Origin: Microbispora hainanensis
GTDB taxonomy: Bacteria > Actinomycetota > Actinomycetes > Streptosporangiales > Streptosporangiaceae
Assembly: GCF_006874475.1 (NCBI RefSeq)
Contig: NZ_VIRM01000028.1
Coordinates: forward strand, 1-64,000
Direction: 5' to 3'
DNA length: 64,000 bases
Each line of letters starts with the position of its first letter. The first letter of the stretch is position 1. Below, in pieces: positions 57,599-64,000 of this stretch. Both the position numbers and the translations under genes were made by a program. Under the pieces are notes generated by a model that was not told the DNA's origin, did not search any database, and saw only the letters and a program-made list of their open reading frames with translations.

Positions 57599-59302
57599 TC
57601 AGCGGGTGGAGGTGGTGACGACGCCGACGCCCTGCCCACTCCGAGCGCGGGGCGAGCGGTGCGCGGCACCGAGGCGGGCGGCGAAGACGGCGACGTCCGG
57701 CGGCAGCGCGGTTCCCCGCCACGCCACGTGCTGGTCGCGGCGGGCGACGACGAACGGCGTCGTGTACGCGGGGTCCTGGGCGCCTTCGGGGAACCGGACC
57801 ACGATGACGGGCAGGCCGGCGGCGCGTGCCTCCTGCGCCCACCGCTCCGCGGCGTCGAAGTGGTCGAGCGCCACGAGGGTGTACCACGGGCCGAGGTGGT
57901 CGTAGAGCGACGAGCCGTCCGCGAGCCAGTGGTGGGGGAGGCGGCAGCCCGGCACCGTGGAGGGCGTGTAGGTGCCCATCGTGTATTCGGGCGCCCGGCC
58001 GTCCGGAACGATGATCGGGCTGCCGGCGTAGCTGTATCCGAAGTTGAGGCCCGCGGCGGCGAACTGCTGCACGTTCAGGTCGTACGCGAGCTTCCCGAAG
58101 GCCTCGCGGGCGGCGTCCCCCTCGGGGCCGTCGGCCTCCAGGCCGGCGGGCACGTCCGTGTCGGCGATCTTCCGCAGGTGGGACATCGCGAATCGGGACA
58201 CCTGGTCGGTGATCGGCAGGCGCTCGGCCTCGTAGGCGTCCAGGATCGACTCGTCCGCCCAGCCGGTGATCACGGCGCTCAGCAGCCACGACAGGTTGAG
58301 ACCGTCGGCGATGCCGGCGTTCATGCCATAGCCGCCGTACGGCACCCAGAGATGAGCGGCGTCACCGGCGATGAAGACGCGGCCGTCGCGGAACCGGTCG
58401 GCCACGAGACGGCGGGCGATCCAGTCCTCTCGGGAGACGAACTCGTAGGACTGGTCGTCGGAGAGCCCGAGGATGTCGCGGATCGCGCGGTCGCGGTCGA
58501 CCTCCTCGCGCTCGGCCTCCTCCGGGCTCAGATAGGTGTGGATCAGGAACGTCTCGACGCCGTCGATGGAGTAGACGTGGCCGTTCCGGCGGCCGTTGTA
58601 GACGTAGTAGCCCCACGCCTTGCCCGCCGACATGTGGTCGTACAGGTCCGGCATCCTGATGCACGTCGACTGGACGTGCTGCAGGACGGGGTCGCCGTCG
58701 AACCGCGACCCGATGGTCTTGCGTACGAGCGAGCGGCCGCCGTCGGCGCCGACGAGATAACGGCCGCGGAGAGTCGCCGTCTCCTGCGTGCCCACCGGGA
58801 CGATCTCCACCGTCACGCCGTGCTCGTCCTGGGCGACCGCGACGGCCCTGACCTCGTTGCGGAGGCTGACGTGCCGGAGGGAGGCCACGTGCTCCTCCAG
58901 GACGGGTTCGAGGAACCGCTGGTTGACGCGATGCGCCGGCTCGGCGGCCGCCCAGGTGGTGTCGGGGCCCCGCCCGGTGCCGTCGCGACGCGCGGAGGCG
59001 GAGGGGATCGGGATGCGGCCGAACTCCCTGCCGGTCACCGCGGTGAGGAAGGCGACGTCCTGGGGGTGATCGGCGGGCAGGCCGGCCGAGCGCACCCTGC
59101 CGGCCAGCCCGAAGCGTCGGAACGCCTCCATCGTGCGGGCGGCCACGTGGTTGCACTTGACGTTCGGGGCGTCGAGGTAGGGGTTCTCCTCGATGACGAT
59201 CGCCGACACTCCGTGCGCGTCCAGCTCCATCGCGGCCAGCAGGCCGACGGGTCCCCCGCCGACGATGATGACGTCGGCGTCGAAGGTGGTGGAGTTGGTC
59301 AC
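57599..59302 (-). CDS. FAD-dependent aromatic monooxygenase (group A)
   Basis: A 567-residue single-component flavoprotein hydroxylase of the PHBH/MhpA type. The dinucleotide-binding motif is VIIVGGGPVGLLAAMELDAH, then the ribose-binding VEENPY/IEENPYLD, the DG motif GADGGRSLVR, and GDAAHLWVPYGGYGMNAGIA for the second FAD region. The C-terminal 150 residues are a thioredoxin-like domain as in phenol hydroxylases. It probably makes the catechol substrate of HpaD, but the ring position and substrate are not determined; the usual 4-hydroxyphenylacetate hydroxylase is a two-component HpaBC enzyme. GTG 59302. First gene of the operon, divergent from the LysR gene. Confidence 0.85.
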   Translation of the reverse strand: MTNSTTFDADVIIVGGGPVGLLAAMELDAHGVSAIVIEENPYLDAPNVKCNHVAARTMEAFRRFGLAGRVRSAGLPADHPQDVAFLTAVTGREFGRIPIPSASARRDGTGRGPDTTWAAAEPAHRVNQRFLEPVLEEHVASLRHVSLRNEVRAVAVAQDEHGVTVEIVPVGTQETATLRGRYLVGADGGRSLVRKTIGSRFDGDPVLQHVQSTCIRMPDLYDHMSAGKAWGYYVYNGRRNGHVYSIDGVETFLIHTYLSPEEAEREEVDRDRAIRDILGLSDDQSYEFVSREDWIARRLVADRFRDGRVFIAGDAAHLWVPYGGYGMNAGIADGLNLSWLLSAVITGWADESILDAYEAERLPITDQVSRFAMSHLRKIADTDVPAGLEADGPEGDAAREAFGKLAYDLNVQQFAAAGLNFGYSYAGSPIIVPDGRAPEYTMGTYTPSTVPGCRLPHHWLADGSSLYDHLGPWYTLVALDHFDAAERWAQEARAAGLPVIVVRFPEGAQDPAYTTPFVVARRDQHVAWRGTALPPDVAVFAARLGAAHRSPRARSGQGVGVVTTSTR

Positions 59303-59569
59303 TGTAGGGGACTCCCATCGGTCAGCGGATCACGGCGAGATCGCGCTGGTTGCATGCGGGGATGACGGACGGTGCCACGCTCAGGAGGAACGGCACGCGC
59401 CGGCCCCACGTCAGGGGTGCGTAGAGTCGAGACCGCCCCGGCATGGGGCCTGGTCGGACGTTCGGCGGGCATCGTCGCATTCCTGGTAGGGGGATCGGGG
59501 GCGCTCCATGACGAACCTCGATGGAGGGACACATCGAGTGTGCGGGCACCAACTTCATCAAGCAATGAC

Positions 59570-59589
59570 AACTATCAGGATTGATAGTT
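59570..59589. promoter_or_regulatory. Likely LysR operator (AACTATC-N6-GATAGTT)
   Basis: A 20-base perfect inverted repeat: AACTATC (59570-59576) and GATAGTT (59583-59589) with a 6-base centre, ending just 13 bases before the LysR gene start at 59603. It lies in the 300-base divergent region to the monooxygenase operon, the usual place for a LysR-type regulator's recognition site. The rest of the region shows no other gene. Binding is inferred. Confidence 0.6.
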
Positions 59590-59602
59590 CAAGGAGACTA
59601 AA

Positions 59603-60559
59603 GTGAACGGAGCGTCGGCGCTCTCGCTCAGGCAGCTCCAGTACTTCTGCGCCGTCGTCGAGAGCGGCTCGGTCACCGAGGCGGCGAGGAGACTGCACGT
59701 GTCCGCCGGCGGGGTCTCCCTCGCCATCACGCAGCTGGAGGAGCTCCTCGACGTCCAGCTCACGCTGCGCACGCGCGGCAAGGGCGTGGAGATCACCGAT
59801 GCCGGGCGGAGCGTCTACGAGACCGCCCGGGTGATCGCCCGCAGCCTCGAGGACATCCAGGAGATGGCCGCGACCATCCGCGGCGAGCTGAGCGGCCCGC
59901 TGCGGGTGGGGATCTTCACGACGCTGTCCCCGTGGCTGTTCCCGCAGATGGCGGAGTATTTCGCCGAGCATCACCCCGCGATCGATCTCCAGCTGGAGGA
60001 GGGGGCGTCGGCGGCGCTCCAGACGCTCCTGACCGAGGGAAGGCTGGACGCGGCCCTCCTGTACGAGAACCACGTCGTCGCCGAGGTCGACGTGCAGCGC
60101 CTCGCCCCCGTGAGGCTGCAGCTCGCCGTCTCGCCCGATCATCCGCTGGCCGGCCAGGACAAGGTCTGGCTCAGCGCCCTGCGCGACGAGTACGCCGTCC
60201 TCCTCGCCATGCGCCCGGCCACCGACCACGTGGAGGAGATCCTGCGCAACGCCGGCATCACGCCCCGCGTGCGCTGGCGGAGCGCGAACGTCGAGACGAT
60301 CCGCTCACTCGTCGCGCGGGGCCTCGGCTACACGATCATCATGGGCCGTCCCCACGGCGACCTGACCTACGACGGCAAGCCGATCGTGTATCGCCCCATC
60401 GCGGACGAGATCCCCCCGAACCACATCGTGCTCGCCACGGCGCCCGGCGCCCGGCGCACCGCCCGGGTCGAAGCGCTGCGGGCGTACTGCCGCGAAGCGG
60501 TCGCGGGTCATTTCGCCTCGCGCGACGGCATGCCCGTGAGCAAGACCGGAATGCTCTGA
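59603..60559 (+). CDS. LysR-type transcriptional regulator
   Basis: A 318-residue LysR-family regulator. The N-terminal HTH (LSLRQLQYFCAVVESGSVTE then AARRLHVSAGGVSLAITQLE) is followed by the linker and a periplasmic-binding-protein-like effector domain (GPLRVGIFTTLSPWLFPQMA onward). GTG at 59603 with AAGGAGA upstream. It is divergent from the aromatic-degradation operon and has an inverted repeat just upstream, so it most likely controls that operon in response to a pathway intermediate. A small GC hairpin follows its stop. Confidence 0.9.
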   Translation: MNGASALSLRQLQYFCAVVESGSVTEAARRLHVSAGGVSLAITQLEELLDVQLTLRTRGKGVEITDAGRSVYETARVIARSLEDIQEMAATIRGELSGPLRVGIFTTLSPWLFPQMAEYFAEHHPAIDLQLEEGASAALQTLLTEGRLDAALLYENHVVAEVDVQRLAPVRLQLAVSPDHPLAGQDKVWLSALRDEYAVLLAMRPATDHVEEILRNAGITPRVRWRSANVETIRSLVARGLGYTIIMGRPHGDLTYDGKPIVYRPIADEIPPNHIVLATAPGARRTARVEALRAYCREAVAGHFASRDGMPVSKTGML

Positions 60560-60582
60560 GGGGCGACGGGCCCCGACGGTGC

Positions 60583-60597
60583 AGGGGCTGCGCCCCT
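60583..60597 (+). terminator. Short hairpin after the LysR gene
   Basis: AGGGGC and GCCCCT separated by TGC form a 6-base stem, about 24 bases after the LysR stop. No T-run. The gap to the aminotransferase start at 60755 otherwise shows only an AT-rich stretch (about 60620-60670) that may be its promoter. Confidence 0.4.
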
Positions 60598-60754
60598 CCG
60601 AGTGCGACGGCCGTGACTGAAGTTTCGATTTTTTGAATTGTTTAGCCGGATATTTGTGATTGCCGTAATCCCACTGGTGGGCGCAATGTGGTGCAACCGA
60701 CCGCGGGGCCACGACGACGGCACGCGGGCGGCGATCGTTCACCGAAGGAGAGAC

Positions 60755-61825
60755 GTGGGATCACTGAGGATCGCCCACCGGCTCGAAGGACTGCCTCCGT
60801 ACGTGCCGGGCCGACGTCCCGAACGCGGACAGACGCGCAGACAGGCGCGCCTCGCGTCCAACGAGGTCCCCTGGCCTCCGCAGGCGGCGATCGTGGACGC
60901 GATGCGGGCCGCGCTCGATGACGCACACCGCTATCCGGACATGCAATACGCCGAGCTTCGCGCCGCCATCGCGGCGCACGTCGGCCGGCCGTCCGGCCAC
61001 ATCGCGGTCGCGAACGGTTCCACCGCGCTGCTGCGGGACATCGTCGGCGTCCTCGCCGACACCGGTTCCGAGGTGGTCTTCGCCGAGCCGAGCTTTCCCT
61101 ATTACCGCACCGCCGCCGTCGCCAACGCGGCCGTGCCGGTCGCCGTTCCGCTGCTGGGGCACGCACACGACCTGGACGCCATGCGGGACGCCGTCACCGA
61201 GCGCACCCGGGTCGTCGTCATCTGCAACCCGAACAACCCGACGGGCACGGCGTACACGAACGCGGAGCTCACGGACTTCCTGGCACGCGTGCCCGAGGAC
61301 GTCGCCGTCGTCCTCGACGAGGCGTACGTCGAGTTCGCGACGGACGTCGACGGCCTGGAGCTGGTGGACGGGCATCCGAACGTGATCGTCGTCCGCACGC
61401 TCAGCAAGGCCCACGGCCTCGCCGGCCTGCGCATCGGCTACGCCATCGGCGACGGCGAGGTGATGAGCTACGTGTCGCGCCTGGGAGTGCCGTTCCGCAT
61501 CGACGCCGTCGCCGTCGCGGGGGCGCTGGCCGCGCTCCGGCCGGAGCAGGTGGCCGAGTCCGGGCGTCGCGTGGCGGCGATCGTGGCGGAGCGCGCACGC
61601 CTCACCGCGGCGCTCCGCTCCCGCGGATGGACCGTGGTCGAATCCGCGGCGAACTTCGTCTTCCTCCCGCTGGGCGAATCGGCCGCGGAGGTGGCCGGGG
61701 AATGCGCGGCGAAGGGCGTGCTCGTGCGCCCGATCGGCGGCGGCATACGCGTGACCGTCGGCTCCCCGGAGGACACCGAGCAGCTCCTCGGCGCCCTCCC
61801 CGTCCTCTCCACCGACCTCCGCTGA
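60755..61825 (+). CDS. HisC-like pyridoxal-phosphate aminotransferase
   Basis: A 356-residue class I/II aminotransferase of the histidinol-phosphate/aromatic aminotransferase type. Features: NGSTALLRDIVGVLADTGS (PLP phosphate binding), FAEPSFPYYRTAAV, VVICNPNNPTGTAYTN, VVLDEAYVEFATDV (PLP ring Asp), and the catalytic Lys in TLSKAHGLAGLRIGYA. GTG 60755 was chosen because GAAGGAGA lies five bases upstream; a longer frame from 60638 has no ribosome site. It is not with other his genes, and the setting among aromatic-catabolism genes favours an aromatic amino acid substrate. Confidence 0.8.
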   Translation: MGSLRIAHRLEGLPPYVPGRRPERGQTRRQARLASNEVPWPPQAAIVDAMRAALDDAHRYPDMQYAELRAAIAAHVGRPSGHIAVANGSTALLRDIVGVLADTGSEVVFAEPSFPYYRTAAVANAAVPVAVPLLGHAHDLDAMRDAVTERTRVVVICNPNNPTGTAYTNAELTDFLARVPEDVAVVLDEAYVEFATDVDGLELVDGHPNVIVVRTLSKAHGLAGLRIGYAIGDGEVMSYVSRLGVPFRIDAVAVAGALAALRPEQVAESGRRVAAIVAERARLTAALRSRGWTVVESAANFVFLPLGESAAEVAGECAAKGVLVRPIGGGIRVTVGSPEDTEQLLGALPVLSTDLR

Positions 61826-61869
61826 CACACCGACCTCCGCTGACACACCGTCCCTCCGCTGACACACCG
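61811..61869. repeat. About three copies of an 18-base tandem repeat
   Basis: The unit ACCGACCTCCGCTGACAC occurs at 61811 and 61829, then with one extra base at 61847, followed by a partial copy. It overlaps the aminotransferase stop (TGA at 61823-61825) and fills most of the gap to the transporter gene. It looks like local slippage. Confidence 0.75.
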
Positions 61870-61895
61870 TCGCGGCCATACCTGAAAGACCCCCC

Positions 61896-63212
61896 ATGGA
61901 ATCGAACATGACCGTCACGCCGCAGGACCGATCCGACTCGCTCTGGCACGGCCCGATGCGACGTGTCCTGATGTCCAGCTTCAGCGGCAGCGTGATCGAG
62001 TTCTACGACTTCGTCCTGTACGTCATCGCGGCCGCGGTCGTCTTCCCGCACGTCTTCTTCGACAACCTCTCGCCGACCATGGCGACCATCGCGTCCTTCG
62101 TCACGCTCGCCGTCGGGTACGTCGGGCGGCCGCTCGGAGGCGTGATCTTCGGCCACTTCGGCGACCGGCTCGGCCGCAAGGGCGTGCTCGTCACCACCAT
62201 GCTCCTCATGGGCATCTCGACCACGGCGATCGGGCTCCTTCCCGCCACCGCCACCGTCGGTGTCCTGGCGCCGATCCTCCTCGTCCTCTGCCGGGTCCTG
62301 CAGGGGGTGGCCGTCGGCGGCGAGTGGGGCGGGGCCATGCTCATCGCCCTGGAGAACTCGCCCGGCGCCAAGCGCGGTTTCGCGGCCTCGTTCGCGAGCC
62401 TCGGCGCACCGGCCGGCGCGATGCTCGCCACCGGCTCCATCTCCCTCGCCTCCAGCCTCCCGCAGGACCAGTTCCTCTCCTGGGGATGGCGCATTCCCTT
62501 CCTGTTCAGCGTCCTGCTCGTCGTGGTCGGGATGACGATCCGCCTGAAGGTCAGCGAGAGCCCGCTGTTCAAGTCGCTGGACCTGGAGGCGGAGAAGCGG
62601 AAGGTGCCGATCCTGGAGGTCCTGCGCCGCTATCCGTCGCAGGCCGCGCTCGGCATCATCGTCGCGATCAGCCAGCTGACCATCGACGGCATCGCCACCT
62701 CATGGGCGGTCAACCACAGCGTCGAGCTCGGGGCCGACCGCACGACCATCCTGAACCTGAAGATCTTCGGCTCGATCGCCCTCCTCGTCGCGGCCATCAT
62801 CAGCGCCCGGCTGAGCGACCGCTGGGGGCGTCGCCTGCCCCTGACCATCGGCATCGTCGCAGCGCTGATCTTCGTCTTCCCGATGCTCACCCTGATCCAG
62901 ACGGGCACCGCGGGGGGCTTCGCCGTCGCCGTCATCGTCGGCCAGTTCATCCAGGGATTCATCCTCGGCCCGCTCGCCGCGTTCCTGGCGGAGCTGTTCC
63001 CCACGCGCCTGCGGTTCACCGGCGCCTCGCTGTGCTTCCAGACCGCCTCGGCGCTCGGCTCGGGCTTCACGCCGCTCATCGCGACCTCCCTGGTCGCCGT
63101 CGGCGGGGGAATCGCCGTGCTCGGCTGGGTGTGGATGGGTGTCCTCGCCGTCTGCCTCGTGGCGACCCTGATCGCATCGGAGGGCCGGAAGCGGGACCTC
63201 AGCGCCATCTAG
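61896..63212 (+). CDS. MHS-family (major facilitator) metabolite/proton symporter
   Basis: A 438-residue membrane transporter with 12 predicted helices. The MHS signature is visible: FSGSVIEFYDFVLYVIAAAV in helix 1, GYVGRPLGGVIFGHFGDRLG with RKGVLVTTM between helices 2 and 3, RVLQGVAVGGEWGGAMLIAL, and DRWGRRLPLTIG in the second half. MHS proteins import organic acids or osmolytes such as shikimate, citrate or aromatic acids. Its place after the aminotransferase suggests import of the pathway's substrate. ATG 61896 or 61908 may be the start. Confidence 0.85.
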   Translation: MESNMTVTPQDRSDSLWHGPMRRVLMSSFSGSVIEFYDFVLYVIAAAVVFPHVFFDNLSPTMATIASFVTLAVGYVGRPLGGVIFGHFGDRLGRKGVLVTTMLLMGISTTAIGLLPATATVGVLAPILLVLCRVLQGVAVGGEWGGAMLIALENSPGAKRGFAASFASLGAPAGAMLATGSISLASSLPQDQFLSWGWRIPFLFSVLLVVVGMTIRLKVSESPLFKSLDLEAEKRKVPILEVLRRYPSQAALGIIVAISQLTIDGIATSWAVNHSVELGADRTTILNLKIFGSIALLVAAIISARLSDRWGRRLPLTIGIVAALIFVFPMLTLIQTGTAGGFAVAVIVGQFIQGFILGPLAAFLAELFPTRLRFTGASLCFQTASALGSGFTPLIATSLVAVGGGIAVLGWVWMGVLAVCLVATLIASEGRKRDLSAI

Positions 63213-63278
63213 CGGTTCGAGGCACTCCCGTAGAAGCCCCGCATCACACCCGCTCAGCAGCGGAGGAAAGGTAAGACA

Positions 63279-64000
63279 ATGACGAAGACCGGTGGAGAGC
63301 TCCTCGCCGAACAGCTGATCGCCGAGGGCGTTCAAACGATCTTCGGCGTTCCCGGGATCCAGCTCGACTACGCGATGGACGGTCTCGCGCAGCACCGCGA
63401 GTCGATCGACTTCATCTCGGCACGGCACGAGCAGGGCGCCGCATACATGGCGGACGGCTACGCGCGGGTGGCAGGCAGGCCCGGTGTCTGCATGGTCGTC
63501 CCCGGGCCCGGGCTTCTTAACGCCGCCGCGGCGCTGTCGACGGCGTACGCGACGAACGGCCCCGTCGTCTGCATCGCCGGTCAGATCCCCTCGCCGGCCA
63601 TCGGCCGGGGTCTCGGCATGCTGCACGAGATCCCGGGGCAGTCGGACCTTCTCCGTTCGCTCACCAAGTGGAACGGGATCGCGATGTCGCCCGAGGAGAT
63701 CCCCGGTCTCGTACGCGAAGCGTTCAGGCAGGTCTCCAGCGGACGCCCGCGGCCCGTCGGCATCGAGATCCCGCCGGACGTGCTCCAGGCGAAGACGACC
63801 GCCGGGGTGGCGGCCCCCGGGGGCGACCTCCCCGGTGAGATCGACGAGGGCGCGGTCGACCGTGCCGCCGAGCTCCTCGCCGCCGCCGAACGGCCCGTGA
63901 TCGTCGCGGGGGGAGGGGTGCGCGACGCCGCCTCCGGCGCCGCGCTCCAGGCGCTCGCCGAGCGCCTCGGCGCGCCCGTCGTCACCAGCAGGAACGGCAA
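63279..64000 (+). CDS. TPP-dependent enzyme, acetolactate synthase-like (C-terminus beyond window)
   Basis: The first 240 residues of a thiamine-diphosphate enzyme; the right edge cuts it. The N-terminal PYR domain shows GVQTIFGVPGIQLDYAMD, then ARHEQGAAYMADGYARVAGR with the catalytic Glu, MVVPGPGLLNAAAAL, and RPRPVGIEIPPDVL; the central domain begins near RPVIVAGGGVRD. ATG 63279 follows GGAGGAAAGG. The family includes acetolactate synthase, 2-oxoacid decarboxylases and carboligases. With an aminotransferase two genes upstream, decarboxylation of an aromatic 2-oxoacid is possible; this is inference. Confidence 0.8.
   Translation, partial: MTKTGGELLAEQLIAEGVQTIFGVPGIQLDYAMDGLAQHRESIDFISARHEQGAAYMADGYARVAGRPGVCMVVPGPGLLNAAAALSTAYATNGPVVCIAGQIPSPAIGRGLGMLHEIPGQSDLLRSLTKWNGIAMSPEEIPGLVREAFRQVSSGRPRPVGIEIPPDVLQAKTTAGVAAPGGDLPGEIDEGAVDRAAELLAAAERPVIVAGGGVRDAASGAALQALAERLGAPVVTSRNG

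Noticed and set aside
54548-59365. Plus-strand open frame of 1605 codons opposite the hpa operon
   Set aside because: It crosses four well-recognised genes on the other strand and shows only biased repetitive composition.
1-64000. CRISPR array or tRNA/rRNA genes
   Set aside because: I saw no regularly spaced repeats of CRISPR type and no tRNA or rRNA-like sequence; a covariance search would be more reliable than reading.

Overview
The window is high-GC actinomycete DNA. Genes are tightly packed, GTG starts are common, TTA codons are very rare, and there are actinobacterial families such as DUF397, DUF6879-like and DUF6082-like proteins. The sequence suggests a filamentous actinomycete (Streptomycetales or Streptosporangiales type); the species cannot be told from it. 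No rRNA, tRNA or CRISPR array was seen.

Positions 1-51745 are a large genome-defence island. (i) 1137-10027, minus strand, is one compact operon. In order of transcription it encodes a membrane protein with a long coiled coil, a one-helix membrane protein with an Asp in its helix (MotB/ZorB-like arrangement), a TerY-like vWA protein, a PP2C phosphatase, a kinase with a C-terminal winged-helix-like region, a BrxD-like P-loop ATPase and a BrxHI/Lhr-like helicase. This joins envelope, phospho-signalling and DNA-processing modules, and is my best candidate for an undescribed system. A TPR gene, cut by the window edge, lies downstream. (ii) 10209-12486, minus, holds a DUF4352-like lipoprotein-type protein, an ADP-ribosylglycohydrolase and a secreted two-repeat protein. 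(iii) 12694-19594 holds a transmembrane Ser/Thr kinase, an HTH-N6-methylase-like protein whose motif IV reads HPPF instead of NPPF, and a divergent SF1 helicase with an apparent frameshift in a 7-base homopolymer.

(iv) 19863-27172 and 41226-47814 are the two halves of a class 1 DISARM system: drmD-drmMI, then drmA-drmB-drmC. They are separated by about 14 kb containing an ISAs1-type transposase remnant, a complete IS21-family element (27768-30764, GCAT target duplication) with a zinc-finger passenger gene, a TrlF-like PHP/ATPase gene, an XRE regulator with a cyclo-ligase/LigT fusion gene, and a cassette of small actinobacterial regulatory-type genes. drmMI has a lower-GC block right after its NPPF motif, with two TTA codons, which suggests exchange of the specificity region. 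A soluble Ser/Thr kinase with TPR-like repeats and a DUF262-HNH (GmrSD-like) nuclease follow DISARM.

From 51778 the content changes to aromatic catabolism. A minus-strand operon (59302 to 51778) encodes a flavin monooxygenase, a FAH-RraA fusion (HpaG-like), HpaE, HpaD, HpaH and HpaI, the homoprotocatechuate meta-cleavage route to pyruvate and succinate semialdehyde. Divergent from it are a LysR regulator, a HisC-like aminotransferase, an MHS-type transporter and a TPP-dependent enzyme cut by the right edge. Together they suggest use of an aromatic amino acid or hydroxyphenylacetate-type compound under LysR control.
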